A DNA stretch of 64,000 nt. Source: Kiloniellaceae bacterium (GTDB taxonomy: Bacteria; Pseudomonadota; Alphaproteobacteria; Kiloniellales; Kiloniellaceae). Position 1 is the stretch's first letter. Every line of letters begins with the position of its first letter. Shown here piece by piece: positions 9,086-19,689 of the stretch. Location of the stretch: positions 1 through 64,000 of the forward strand of contig JAJFGK010000102.1 in the NCBI GenBank assembly GCA_021776195.1, given 5' to 3'. A model generated the notes under the pieces. It saw only the letters and a program-made list of their open reading frames with translations, made no database searches and had not been told where the DNA came from. A program made the translations under genes and the position numbers.

Positions 9086-9901
9086 TCAGAAACTGCGGAT
9101 TTCGCCCGGTTCCATCACCACCACTTCCGCCGGGAAGCTTCCCATGATGGCCTTGAATTCCTCCGGCGTGCCCTTCAGCGGCGGAAAGGTTCCATAGTGC
9201 ATCGGGACCACGACCTTGCTCTTCAGCAAGGTCTTGACCGCGTAGGCGGCGTGCTTGGGGTCCATGGTGAAGTGGCCGCCGATCGGCAGCAGGGCGATCT
9301 CCGGGGCGTAGAGCTCGCGGATCAGGGCCATGTCGCCGAACACGCCGGTATCGCCAGCATGATAGATCGTCGTTCCGTCTTCCAGATCGATGACATAACC
9401 GGCCGGCTCGCCACCGGGATGCATGCTCTCCTGTCCCGTATCCGGGTCCTTGAAGGCCACCTCTGAACTGTGCTCCGCCCGGACCATCGTAATGGTGATT
9501 TCCTCGCCCAGCGGGTGGAGTGGCCCGGATTTGTTGAAGCGGATCATTTGCTTCATCTCCAGCCAGCCGAGGCTGGCGAAAGTACGGCCCATATCGGCGT
9601 TGAGGGCGACCTTGGCGCCGGTCAATTCGGCCAACGCGACCGTATCGCCGACATGGTCGCCATGCCCGTGGGTCACCAGGATCAGGTCGACCTTGCCGAG
9701 CTTGGCGAGGTCCTTCCATTCGTCGGGGGTCTTCGGGTTCTTGGTGATGAAGGGATCGATCACGATGACCTTGCCGCCTGGCGTGGTGATCTTAAAGGCG
9801 GCCTGGCCGAACCATTGAATTTCGACGGCGGCGGCCGCGGCAGTCTGGGTCATGGCCAGCAGGGCGCAGGCAAGGAAGACGCTCTTGACGAAAGCTGACA
9901 T
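9086..9901 (-). CDS. exported metallo-beta-lactamase-fold hydrolase (UPF0173 type)
   Basis: 271 aa. It begins with a Sec signal peptide (MSAFVKSVFLACALLAM... with a cut near TAAAA-AVEIQW), so it is likely periplasmic, unlike most UPF0173 relatives. Metal-binding motifs are THGHGDHVG (HxHxDH), AEHSSE, HAGDTGVFGDM and PMHYGTF. ATG 9901 is preferred to an upstream in-frame start because an AGGGAG ribosome site precedes it and the signal peptide then starts cleanly. Family members share the RNase Z/MBL fold but have no common confirmed substrate. It lies 106 nt downstream of the dimethylglycine-dehydrogenase-like gene on the same strand. Confidence 0.85.
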   Translation of the reverse strand: MSAFVKSVFLACALLAMTQTAAAAAVEIQWFGQAAFKITTPGGKVIVIDPFITKNPKTPDEWKDLAKLGKVDLILVTHGHGDHVGDTVALAELTGAKVALNADMGRTFASLGWLEMKQMIRFNKSGPLHPLGEEITITMVRAEHSSEVAFKDPDTGQESMHPGGEPAGYVIDLEDGTTIYHAGDTGVFGDMALIRELYAPEIALLPIGGHFTMDPKHAAYAVKTLLKSKVVVPMHYGTFPPLKGTPEEFKAIMGSFPAEVVVMEPGEIRSF

Positions 9902-10007
9902 CGCTGTTTCTCCCTCTGTGTACACACTCTAGTGACTGCCGGGCACCCTAACACCGGCCTCGCGCCAAGAAAAATGACAGCGCCGTGACGCCGCCGCCAA
10001 ATCTGCG

Positions 10008-12455
10008 CTAGGCCTTCACCCGCTCCGCCTTTGGGTCGTAGAGCGGGCGCAGGGACGCCTCGGCGGCGAAGCGCTCGCAGGCGACCTCGATCTCGTAGCT
10101 GCCCGATTTGACGAAATCGGCGTCGACCCCGTCGGGGTGGGTGACGTAGCCGAGGCCGACCGCCCCACCCAGGTGGTGCCCGTAGTTGCCCGAGGTGGTG
10201 TGGCCGACGATGACCCCGTCCCGGTAGATCGGCTCGTTGTGATAGAGCAGCGGCGCCGGGTCCTTCAGCAGGAACTGGACCATGCGCTTGGTAACGCCGG
10301 CTTCCTTTTGGCGCAGCAGCGCATCGCGACCGATGAACGGCACGTTCTTGTCGAAGGCACAGGCGAAGCTCAGGCCGGCCTCGACCGGCGTATCCTCGTC
10401 GGTGATGTCGTGGCCCCAATGGCGGAAGGCCTTTTCCATGCGGCCGGAATCGAGCACATGCATGCCCGCCATCTTCAGCCCCATGGGATCGCCCGCCTCC
10501 ACGAGGGCGTCGAATATACCGGTCGCGAAGTCACTGGTGGCATAGAGCTCCCAGCCCAGCTCGCCGACATAGGAGACGCGCAGCGCCAGGGCCTGTCCGT
10601 AGCCGATCTCGATCTGCTTGGCGGTGCCAAAGGGAAAGGCTTCGTTGCTCAGGTCGGTGCCGGTGAGCTTGCCCAGAAGCTGACGGCTGTTGGGCCCCAT
10701 CAGCCCCATGACCGCGTACCCGGCGGTCACATCGGTGACCGTCACCCGGGCCTCTTCGGGGATCTGCTTACGCAGCCAGTGCAGGTCGTGGGCCATGACC
10801 GCCGCGCCGGTCACCACCATGAACTCGCACTCGCCGAGACGGGTCACGGTCAGGTCTGCGACGATACCGCCGCGCTCGTTCAGCCATTGGGTATAGACGA
10901 TCTTGCCGACCGGGACCGCCACGTCATTGGCGCAGATCCGCTGCAGGGTCTGCTCGGCATCGGCGCCCTGGACCAGCATCTTGCCGAAGGAGCTCTGGTC
11001 GAACAGGCCGACGTTCTCGCGCACCGCCTTGTGCTCGGCGGCGGCGTGCTCGAACCAGTTCTGGCGCTTGTAGCTGTAGTCGTACCGCGGCGCGACGCCT
11101 TCCGGCGCGAACCAGTTGGGCCGCTCCCAGCCGGCGGCCTCGCCGAAGCAGGCACCGCGGGTCGCCAACCGTTCGTGCAGCGGCGAGCGCCGGATGCCGC
11201 GGGCGGTCTCGAACTGGCGGTAGGGATAGTGCAATGCGTAGAGCAACCCGAGAGACTCGCTGACCCGCTCGCGCAGGTAGGCGGCATTGCCCTGGAAGGG
11301 CGCCATGCGGCGGATATCGACATCGGCCAGATCCATCGGCGCATGGCCGCCGACAATCCACTCCGCCAGCACCTTGCCGGCGCCGCCGGCCGACTGGATG
11401 CCGATGGAATTGAAGCCGGCGGCGACGAAGAAACCGTCGACCTCCGGCGCTTCGCCCAGCATGTAGGTGACATCGGGCGTGAAGCTCTCCGGCCCACAGA
11501 AGAATTTGCGGATGCCGACCTCCTGCAGCGGCGGAAAGCGCTCCATGGCGGCTTCCAGCACCGGCGCGAAGTGGTCGAAATCCTCGGGCAGTTCGTCGAA
11601 ACAGAAGTCCTCGGGGATGCCGTCCATGCCCCAAGGCTTGGCATTGGGCTCGAAAGCGCCGAGCAGGATCTTGCCGGCGTCTTCCTTGTAGTAGGCACAG
11701 GCGTCGGGATCGCGCAGCACCGGAAGGTTGCTCGGCAGGCCGGGGATCTCTTCGGTCAAAACATAAAAATGCTCGCAGGCGTGCAGCGGCACGTTGACGC
11801 CGGCCATGCGGCCGACCTCGCGGCCCCACATGCCGGCGCAGTTGACCACGTAATCGGCCTTGATATCGCCGGCCGTGGTGGCGACGCCCACCGCGCGCCC
11901 CTTGGCGATCTTGACGTCGGTGACCTTGATCCCCTCGAAGATCTGAGCCCCGCCCATGCGCGCGCCCTTCGCCAGCGCCATCGTGGTGTCGATGGGGTTG
12001 GTTTGGCCGTCCTTGGGCAAAAAGACCCCGCCGAGCAGATCGTCGGTGTACAGCAGGGGCCATTTGGACTTGATGTCGCCGGCCGTCAGCTCCTCGACCG
12101 CCAGTCCGAAGGTCTTGGCCATGGAGGCACCGCGCTTCAGCTCCTCGAGGCGCTCGCTGTTGTGGGCGATCGAGATCGAGCCATTCTGCTTGAAGCCGGT
12201 CGCCTGACCGGTTTCCTCCTCCAGGCGCGTGTAAAGGTCGGTCGTGTACTGGGCCAGTTTGGTCAGGTTGGCGGTGGCGCGCAGCTGTCCGACCAACCCG
12301 GCGGCGTGCCAGGTGGTACCGCAGGTCAACTGCTTGCGCTCGAGCAGAACCACATCGCTCCAGCCCAGCTTGGTCAGGTGGTAAGCCACCGAGGACCCGA
12401 CCACGCCGCCGCCGATGATGACCACCCGTGCTTGATCCGGTAAAGACGCAGCCAT
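10008..12455 (-). CDS. dimethylglycine/sarcosine dehydrogenase-type FAD oxidoreductase with GcvT domain
   Basis: 815-aa two-part enzyme. Residues about 8-385 are a DAO-type FAD domain starting [17 protein letters not shown], with TTWHAAGLVGQLR, whose His (about H50) is where mitochondrial DMGDH and SARDH attach FAD covalently. The C-terminal half (about 430-810) is an aminomethyltransferase (GcvT)-like folate domain with GLMGPNSRQLL, YVGELGWELY and GHTTSGNYGHHLGGAVGLGYV. Known relatives demethylate dimethylglycine or sarcosine and pass the one-carbon unit to tetrahydrofolate. ATG 12455 has a strong AGGGAGG ribosome site. No other choline/betaine genes are adjacent, so dimethylglycine versus sarcosine is undecided. 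Confidence 0.88.
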   Translation of the reverse strand: MAASLPDQARVVIIGGGVVGSSVAYHLTKLGWSDVVLLERKQLTCGTTWHAAGLVGQLRATANLTKLAQYTTDLYTRLEEETGQATGFKQNGSISIAHNSERLEELKRGASMAKTFGLAVEELTAGDIKSKWPLLYTDDLLGGVFLPKDGQTNPIDTTMALAKGARMGGAQIFEGIKVTDVKIAKGRAVGVATTAGDIKADYVVNCAGMWGREVGRMAGVNVPLHACEHFYVLTEEIPGLPSNLPVLRDPDACAYYKEDAGKILLGAFEPNAKPWGMDGIPEDFCFDELPEDFDHFAPVLEAAMERFPPLQEVGIRKFFCGPESFTPDVTYMLGEAPEVDGFFVAAGFNSIGIQSAGGAGKVLAEWIVGGHAPMDLADVDIRRMAPFQGNAAYLRERVSESLGLLYALHYPYRQFETARGIRRSPLHERLATRGACFGEAAGWERPNWFAPEGVAPRYDYSYKRQNWFEHAAAEHKAVRENVGLFDQSSFGKMLVQGADAEQTLQRICANDVAVPVGKIVYTQWLNERGGIVADLTVTRLGECEFMVVTGAAVMAHDLHWLRKQIPEEARVTVTDVTAGYAVMGLMGPNSRQLLGKLTGTDLSNEAFPFGTAKQIEIGYGQALALRVSYVGELGWELYATSDFATGIFDALVEAGDPMGLKMAGMHVLDSGRMEKAFRHWGHDITDEDTPVEAGLSFACAFDKNVPFIGRDALLRQKEAGVTKRMVQFLLKDPAPLLYHNEPIYRDGVIVGHTTSGNYGHHLGGAVGLGYVTHPDGVDADFVKSGSYEIEVACERFAAEASLRPLYDPKAERVKA

Positions 12456-12592
12456 GAAGAGCCTCCCTGTCCTGGGCCCGAAGGGTCCCCCGCCCGAAAT
12501 TGGCGGCACAAGCTAGCCGGAGTCATGGGGCGGCGCTAGGGCCAATTGCGATGCAAGGAAAATGCCAGGCCGCAGCCGTCGTGACGTGCCGG

Positions 12593-13399
12593 TCAGTCGT
12601 CGAACAGCGTCGCGTGGAGAGCCTGCCAATTGGCTTGATCGGGCGCCACCATGACACCGATTTCGCGGTACCGCGCGGCCCGGTAGGGCGATCCGTCGAA
12701 GCAGGCAACCGCCGCGCCGGCCTCTTCGCAGATGAGGGCACCGGGCACATGGTCCCAGGGCATCAGCCGGGTAAAGAGCGTGAAATCGAGGCCAGCCTCG
12801 GCCAGGCGAACGTACTCCGCCCCGGCGCAGCTCATGGACTTGACGGTGTTCAGACGGTCGCGACGGCCGCGCACCCTGTCGGCGATCTCCGGCGGCGCGA
12901 AGGACGAGGCGTGCAACGTCCCTTCCATCTCGGCCAGGCTGTTTCGGGTCGAGGCGCGCAGGCGGGTCTCGCCGATCCAGGCGCCGGCGCCGCGCTCGGC
13001 CACGGCGGTTCTGTCCTCCATGGGCAGGTGAATCCAGCCGGCGCGGGTCTCGCCGCTCTGCACCAGCCCGACCATGACCGCGAAGATCGGACGTCCGGCG
13101 GCGAAGTTGTTGGTTCCGTCGATCGGATCGATGGTCCAGACCGGCTGATCGCCGTGCAATTGCTCCATCAGGCTGGGATCGGCATCGACCGCCTCCTCGC
13201 CTACCACCAAGGACCCCGGCAGAAGGTCGACTAGACGCGGCGCCAGAAACCGCTCGCTGGCCACGTCGGCGACCGTCACCAGTTCGCCGGATTCCTTTTT
13301 CATGACGTCGCCTTCGGCCAGCGACCGAAAGCGCGGCAGGACCTCATCGCGCGCCACTTCCTCCAGCAGCGCCGTCACTTTGTTCAAATCGACCGTCAT
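12593..13399 (-). CDS. inositol monophosphatase family phosphatase
   Basis: 268 aa, typical length. The Mg-dependent phosphatase motifs are present: VVGEEA (about 66-71) for the first metal ligands, WTIDPIDGTNNF (88-99) and PWDHVPGALICEEAG near 215 for the C-terminal metal ligand. The DPIDGTNNF variant and overall pattern suggest an IMPase, histidinol-phosphatase or 3'-nucleotidase-like substrate; sequence alone does not decide. It is on the same strand as groEL, but a strong terminator ends only about 29 nt before its start codon, so it probably uses read-through or its own start site within that short gap. Confidence 0.88.
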   Translation of the reverse strand: MTVDLNKVTALLEEVARDEVLPRFRSLAEGDVMKKESGELVTVADVASERFLAPRLVDLLPGSLVVGEEAVDADPSLMEQLHGDQPVWTIDPIDGTNNFAAGRPIFAVMVGLVQSGETRAGWIHLPMEDRTAVAERGAGAWIGETRLRASTRNSLAEMEGTLHASSFAPPEIADRVRGRRDRLNTVKSMSCAGAEYVRLAEAGLDFTLFTRLMPWDHVPGALICEEAGAAVACFDGSPYRAARYREIGVMVAPDQANWQALHATLFDD

Positions 13400-13427
13400 G
13401 GCGGCGCGAGTATCCTTACTGATGGGG

Positions 13428-13463
13428 CAAAAGAAAAGGGGCCGCGGCGTGAACCGCGGCCCC
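13428..13463 (-). terminator. rho-independent terminator after groEL
   Basis: On the minus strand a perfect 10-bp stem GGGGCCGCGG / CCGCGGCCCC (13463-13454 and 13447-13438) with a 6-nt loop is followed at once by TTTTCTTTTG. It begins about 27 nt after the groEL stop. It is the clearest intrinsic terminator seen in the window. Confidence 0.88.
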
Positions 13464-13489
13464 CTTGGATGGTCTCGGCTTCGGCTGAC

Positions 13490-15169
<1,680 letters not shown>

Positions 15170-15457
15170 CTAGGCAATGATGCCCATGATGTCTGATTCA
15201 CGCATGATCAAGAGGGTCTTGCCGTCCAGCTTGACCTCGGTTCCCGACCACTTGCCGTAGAGGACGCGATCGCCCTTCTTCACGTCGAGCGCCACGAGCT
15301 TGCCGTCATCGCCGCGCGAGCCCGGCCCCGCGGACGTGATTTTGCCCTGCATCGGCTTTTCTTTTGCGGTGTCGGGAATGATGATTCCACCAGCCGTCTT
15401 GGTCTCTTCCTCAAGAGGCTCGACAACAACGCGGTCATGCAATGGCCTGAATTTCAT
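15170..15457 (-). CDS. groS: co-chaperonin GroES
   Basis: 95 aa, normal length. [18 protein letters not shown] is the standard N-terminus, the mobile loop is [15 protein letters not shown] (about 25-39) and the protein ends with [15 protein letters not shown]. It is the lid of the GroEL chamber. ATG 15457 is chosen by homology and is preceded by an AGGGTGG-like ribosome site; an in-frame upstream start would add 23 unrelated residues and overlap the leader containing CIRCE. First gene of the groESL operon. Confidence 0.98.
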   Translation of the reverse strand: MKFRPLHDRVVVEPLEEETKTAGGIIIPDTAKEKPMQGKITSAGPGSRGDDGKLVALDVKKGDRVLYGKWSGTEVKLDGKTLLIMRESDIMGIIA

Positions 15458-15519
15458 GATTGCCACCCTTTTATTCTGGTCTGGATTTGATGGTTGAGCA
15501 CCAGTCTGCCTTGGTGCTG

Positions 15520-15546
15520 TTAGCACTCTGCTTGACTGAGTGCCAG
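15520..15546 (-). promoter_or_regulatory. CIRCE operator (HrcA site) upstream of groESL
   Basis: The plus strand reads TTAGCACTC - 9 nt - GAGTGCCAG, against the CIRCE consensus TTAGCACTC-N9-GAGTGCTAA, so one arm is perfect and the other has two changes. It lies 62 nt before the groES start codon and begins 3 nt downstream of the -10 box, so bound HrcA would cover the transcription start. HrcA control of groESL is well known in alphaproteobacteria. hrcA is not in this window. Confidence 0.93.
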
Positions 15547-15549
15547 CGG

Positions 15550-15578
15550 GATATAGCGGCGGTGCGGGACGATGTCAA
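15550..15578 (-). promoter_or_regulatory. sigma70 promoter of groESL
   Basis: On the minus strand TTGACA (15578-15573) is followed by a 17-bp spacer and TATATC (15555-15550). The -35 box is perfect and the spacing optimal, with CIRCE immediately downstream. No separate sigma32 box was clear. Confidence 0.82.
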
Positions 15579-15636
15579 TCCTTGCCGATAGCCCAAGAAA
15601 TTGGCCCTTCCACGAGACAGCGATTGCAGAGGGAAG

Positions 15637-16941
15637 CTAGCCGGCCTGCACTTCGGCCTTGGGCTGGTCGGCGATCTGGCCGAACCGCTTTTCGAAGCGG
15701 GCCAGGGCAATTTCGCTGATCGTCAGGGCCAGGCTGACAGTCTCATCCTGATCCAGCCGCTCGTGGACGTGGGCGTTTTGATGCAACCAGGCCAAGGCGG
15801 CGCCATCGCTTGCCGGCAGCGTCACCCGCAAGGCTATCTGCCGTTCTTCCAACTTGGCCTCGATTTGCCGCAACAGATCGTCGCAGCCCTCGCCGGTGAT
15901 CGCCGAGATCAGCGCGCCGTGGTGCCTTTCCTGGCGGTGGCGCAGTTGGTCGCGTTCCTCCGCGGACAGGAGATCGACCTTGTTGAAGACCTCGATCATC
16001 GCCTCGCGAGCCGGTTCGTCCCAGCCAAGGCCCTCCAACACCAGATGAACATCGCGGCACTGGGCCTCGCAATCGGGGTGGGAGGCGTCGCGCACATGCA
16101 AGATCAGATCCGCTTCGGTCACCTCTTCCAGGGTCGCGCGAAAGGCGGCGATCAGATCGGTCGGCAGATCGGAGATGAAGCCCACCGTGTCCGACAGGAT
16201 CGCCTCGCGGCCCGACGGCAGGACCAGCGAGCGCATGGTCGGGTCCAGGGTGGCGAAGAGCATGTCCTGCGCCCTGACCGATTCATGGGTCAGGCGGTTG
16301 AAGAGCGTCGATTTGCCGGAGTTGGTGTAGCCGACCAATGCGATGACAGGATAGGGCACTTTCTGGCGTGCCTGGCGGTGCAGACCCCGGGTCCGGATGA
16401 CCTGCTTCAGTTCGCGCTTGAGCCGGGTAATGCGTTCGGTGATCAGCCGGCGGTCGATTTCCAACTGGCTCTCGCCGGGCCCGCCGACGAAGCTGAGGCC
16501 GCCGCGCTGTCTCTCCAGGTGGGTCCAGGACCGCACCAAGCGGGAGCGCTGATAGGTCAGCGCCGCGAGTTCGACCTGCAGCTTGCCCTCGTTGGTCCGC
16601 GCCCTTGCCCCAAAAATTTCCAGGATCAGACCGGTGCGATCGATCACCTTGCAGGACAGCCGCTTTTCCAGATTGCGTTGCTGGACCGGGGTCAACTGGC
16701 CATCGACCACGCAGACCTCGATCTCCCGCGCGCCAACGAGGGTGGTCAGGCGCTCCAGCACGCCTTCGCCGAACAGCGTCGCCGGTCGCACCTTGCGAAC
16801 CGGCACGACTTCCTGCTCGACCACCGACAAATCGATGGCGCGAGTCAGCCCCACCAGTTCTTCGAGGCGAGCCTCGGGGTGGCGCATGGCCGTACGGGGA
16901 CCCGGCAGGGCCGGATGCAGAACCAGGGCGCTTGTCGTCAC
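15637..16941 (-). CDS. hflX: ribosome-associated GTPase HflX
   Basis: 434 aa. An N-terminal HflX domain (about 1-190, with VVDGQLTPVQQRNLEKRL and GGPGESQLE), a short helical linker, then a G domain with GYTNSGKST (G1), the G3 segment DTVGFISDLP and NKVDLL (G4). HflX splits stalled or heat-damaged 70S ribosomes. The start is a GTG at 16941; no better start is visible. The gene follows hfq after 33 nt, the common alphaproteobacterial hfq-hflX pair, and is followed by groESL. The mazG gene often found after hflX is absent here. Confidence 0.95.
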   Translation of the reverse strand: MTTSALVLHPALPGPRTAMRHPEARLEELVGLTRAIDLSVVEQEVVPVRKVRPATLFGEGVLERLTTLVGAREIEVCVVDGQLTPVQQRNLEKRLSCKVIDRTGLILEIFGARARTNEGKLQVELAALTYQRSRLVRSWTHLERQRGGLSFVGGPGESQLEIDRRLITERITRLKRELKQVIRTRGLHRQARQKVPYPVIALVGYTNSGKSTLFNRLTHESVRAQDMLFATLDPTMRSLVLPSGREAILSDTVGFISDLPTDLIAAFRATLEEVTEADLILHVRDASHPDCEAQCRDVHLVLEGLGWDEPAREAMIEVFNKVDLLSAEERDQLRHRQERHHGALISAITGEGCDDLLRQIEAKLEERQIALRVTLPASDGAALAWLHQNAHVHERLDQDETVSLALTISEIALARFEKRFGQIADQPKAEVQAG

Positions 16942-16974
16942 GTTGTCACTGTCAGAGCGCTGCTAGAGGGAAGC

Positions 16975-17232
16975 TCAGGCCTCCGCCTCGCTCTCCTCCT
17001 TCGCCGGTTCGAAAAGCTGGACGGGAACGGAGGGCATGATGGTCGAAATCGCGTGCTTGTAGACGAGCTGCGAATGCGCGTCGCGACGAAGCAACACACA
17101 AAAATTGTCGAACCAGGTCACAATACCCTGTAGCTTCACGCCATTGACCAAAAAGATCGTTACGGGGACCTTGTTCTTACGGATATTGTTCAGGAAGACG
17201 TCCTGAACGCTTTGCGTTTTTTCATTGGCCAT
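16975..17232 (-). CDS. hfq: RNA chaperone Hfq
   Basis: 85 aa Sm-like protein. [20 protein letters not shown] and [18 protein letters not shown] form Sm1, and the end of the Sm fold has [13 protein letters not shown], matching the YKHAIST signature of Hfq. A short acidic tail ([11 protein letters not shown]) follows. It pairs small RNAs with mRNAs as a hexamer. ATG 17232 has a GAGGGA ribosome site; an upstream in-frame extension is not conserved in character. It lies 33 nt before hflX. Confidence 0.97.
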   Translation of the reverse strand: MANEKTQSVQDVFLNNIRKNKVPVTIFLVNGVKLQGIVTWFDNFCVLLRRDAHSQLVYKHAISTIMPSVPVQLFEPAKEESEAEA

Positions 17233-17501
17233 TGTTGTTTCCCTCATTTTTCTTTGGCTGGAATTCTTTGCCTCGAACCACAGCATGGACGTCTCAAGGC
17301 CCTCGGCCACCGGTCGCCGCGATTACTTTACTGGGCACCCCACCCGATTCCCGAGACTTTCGTCAACTCGTCCTTCTGGCTTGCTGTTGGGAGAGGAATA
17401 TCACGCCCCTCAACCCCTGCAAAGGACCCAGGACGGTTTCTTGGGCGATTGTGAGCTTCGTCACACCGGTCCGGGTCCGCGGGACATGACCCGAAAAGGC
17501 G

Positions 17502-18209
17502 TTAATCGATATCGCGCAGTGCCAGTGACAAGGAAGCGCAGTCCGCGAGATAGAGATCCGGGAGACAGCCGTCGAACTCTCCCGGCTGTGGCGGCTCGGC
17601 GCGCACCAGCACGCCGACGCAACCGACCTCCTTGGCAAACAACAGGTCGATGTCGGTGTCGCCGACGTACCAGACATCGCTGGCCGGTGCGATCCCGCTA
17701 TCGCCCAGGGCGAGATCGAAGGCCGGTCGCGCCGGCTTGTCCTCGGGCGCATCGTTCGCGCCGACCAGGGCGGCAAAGTACCGGGACCACCCGAGATGAT
17801 CGGCTTCGCGGCGCAGCAGATCACCCCGCTTGTTGCTGACTACCGCCAGATAGCGTCGGCTGGCGGCGAGGTCGGCCAGCAGGCTTGCCGCTCCCGTCAA
17901 GGGGGTGAGCTGATCCAGATGAGTCGATTCAAAGGTTCTGTAGAAGATCTCGCTGGCCTCTTCGGCGCGGTCCCCGAACAGGCGGGGAAAGGCCTCGCGA
18001 GCCGATTGCCGCACCCGCTCGCGGGTCTCCTGGGGTGTCCAGGGCTCGCGTCCCATGGCCTCGAAGGTGTGTTTCAGGGCAAAGTGGATGACCTGCCAGG
18101 TATCGACCAGGGTGTTGTCCCAGTCGAAGACCAGCGCGCGCGGCCGCTGGCATTCGGCCAGGAAAGCAGCGCTGTCCCAGCTTTGTGCGTCGCTGGCCGA
18201 GGTGGCCAC
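17502..18209 (-). CDS. HAD-family hydrolase (phosphoglycolate phosphatase-like)
   Basis: 235 aa. HAD motif I is VFDWDNTLVDT near residue 30, motif II is VVSNKR, and motifs III/IV are DKPARPAFDLAL and YVGDTDIDLLFA. A helical cap lies between motifs I and II. The best start is GTG 18209, two nt after the trkA stop and behind a GGAG; there is no suitable ATG. It therefore forms one transcript with trkA. In many alphaproteobacteria this place between trkA and hfq is held by a D-amino-acid aminotransferase gene. Substrate unknown; phosphoglycolate or another small phosphate ester is plausible. Confidence 0.8.
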   Translation of the reverse strand: MATSASDAQSWDSAAFLAECQRPRALVFDWDNTLVDTWQVIHFALKHTFEAMGREPWTPQETRERVRQSAREAFPRLFGDRAEEASEIFYRTFESTHLDQLTPLTGAASLLADLAASRRYLAVVSNKRGDLLRREADHLGWSRYFAALVGANDAPEDKPARPAFDLALGDSGIAPASDVWYVGDTDIDLLFAKEVGCVGVLVRAEPPQPGEFDGCLPDLYLADCASLSLALRDID

Positions 18210-18211
18210 GA

Positions 18212-19588
18212 TCAAAAGAACTCCAGCTTCACGGCAAAGAGTTTCTCGATCTTTTTGACCGCCCGCGATTCGGCGCAGAGGATCACCAGGTCCTTGGATT
18301 TGACCGCCGTGTCGCCGCGCGGAATGATGACCTCGTCGCCACGAACGATGGCGCCGATCAACACGCCCTCCGGCAGCTTGGCCTCCTTGATGGGAACGCC
18401 GACCAGGCTGGAGGTCTCCATGGCCTCGACTTCGATCACCTCCGCGAATCCCTCGGCCAGGGAATGGACCGACCGGATACGGCCCCGCCTGACATGCTGC
18501 AGGATCGTCGAAACGGTGATCGCCCGCGGGCTGACCACGGTGTCGATCCCGAGCGTGCCGATAAGCGGCGCGTAGGTGCTCTTGTTGACCAGGGTGACCG
18601 CGCGGCGGCAGCCGAACCGCTTGGCCAGCAGAGAGGTCAGAATGTTCACCTCGTCGTCGTTGGAGACCGCGATAATGGTTTCCGTCGCCGCCGCGTTGGC
18701 TTCGTCGAGAATGTCGCTGTCCAGGGCGTCGCCGTGAATCACAACCGTACTGTCGAGCTCCTGGGCCACGAACTCGGCGCGCTTCTTGTTGACCTCGATC
18801 AGCTTGAGATTCACCTGCGGATGGCCGGCCTCGACCGCCTGCGCCAAATTCAGGCCGATATTGCCGCCGCCGACAATGATGACCCGACGGGCTTCGCGTT
18901 CCTCGTGCCCGAAAGCGGCCATGGCGCGCTCGATGTGGGCCGTCTCGGCGATCACGTAGACATCGTCGCCGGGCAGCATCTGATCCGGGCCCTTGGGAAC
19001 GAAGCCCTCGTTGTCGCGATAGATCCCCACGACCGCCAGATGCAGGTCGGGAAACAGGTCGGTGAGCTGCACCAACGGGGTGTTGATGACCGGGGTGTCC
19101 GCGGTGATATGCATACCGATCAGGCTGACCTTGCCGTTGCCCAGGGGGTGCACGTCGAAGGCGCCCGGCAGTTGCAGACGCCGCTCGATCGCCCGTGCGA
19201 CTTCGATCTCCGGAGAAATAATGACGTCGATCGGCATATGGTCGCGCGAGAAGAGATCGGCCCAACGTGTATCGAGATAGCTTTGGTGCCGCACCCGGGC
19301 GATCTTGGTCGGCACCCCGAAAAGCGAATGACAGACCTGGCAGGCCACCATATTGACCTCGTCGGCGAAGGTCACGGCAATGATCATGTCGGTGTCGGGT
19401 GCGCCGGCCCTGACCAGAACTTCGGGGTGCGACGCAAAGCCGACCACGCCCTTGACGTCGAGCGAGTCGGTCACCTTGTCGACCAGTTCGGGAGACTGGT
19501 CGATCACAGTGATCTCGGCGTCTTCGCTCGCCAGATAGCGGGCGATGTTGAAGCCGACCTGTCCGGCGCCGCAGATAATCACCTTCAT
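18212..19588 (-). CDS. trkA: Trk potassium uptake regulator TrkA
   Basis: 458 aa, the standard length, with two RCK units. The first NAD-binding fold starts MKVIICGAGQVGFNIARYLA and the second VIIVGGGNIGLNLAQAVEAG (about 235); each is followed by a TrkA-C domain. It forms the cytoplasmic gating ring of TrkG/TrkH K+ channels. Its place directly after ntrX is typical for alphaproteobacteria. It starts 101 nt behind ntrX and is followed, at 2 nt, by the HAD gene. Confidence 0.96.
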   Translation of the reverse strand: MKVIICGAGQVGFNIARYLASEDAEITVIDQSPELVDKVTDSLDVKGVVGFASHPEVLVRAGAPDTDMIIAVTFADEVNMVACQVCHSLFGVPTKIARVRHQSYLDTRWADLFSRDHMPIDVIISPEIEVARAIERRLQLPGAFDVHPLGNGKVSLIGMHITADTPVINTPLVQLTDLFPDLHLAVVGIYRDNEGFVPKGPDQMLPGDDVYVIAETAHIERAMAAFGHEEREARRVIIVGGGNIGLNLAQAVEAGHPQVNLKLIEVNKKRAEFVAQELDSTVVIHGDALDSDILDEANAAATETIIAVSNDDEVNILTSLLAKRFGCRRAVTLVNKSTYAPLIGTLGIDTVVSPRAITVSTILQHVRRGRIRSVHSLAEGFAEVIEVEAMETSSLVGVPIKEAKLPEGVLIGAIVRGDEVIIPRGDTAVKSKDLVILCAESRAVKKIEKLFAVKLEFF

Positions 19589-19689
19589 GCCGTGTCGTCC
19601 CCTTTGACCCCATCGGGCAACCCCACCAGGGCGTCAAGATTGCCCCGCCAGAGGCGCGCGGTAAAACCCTTGTTTACGATCGATTGAGT

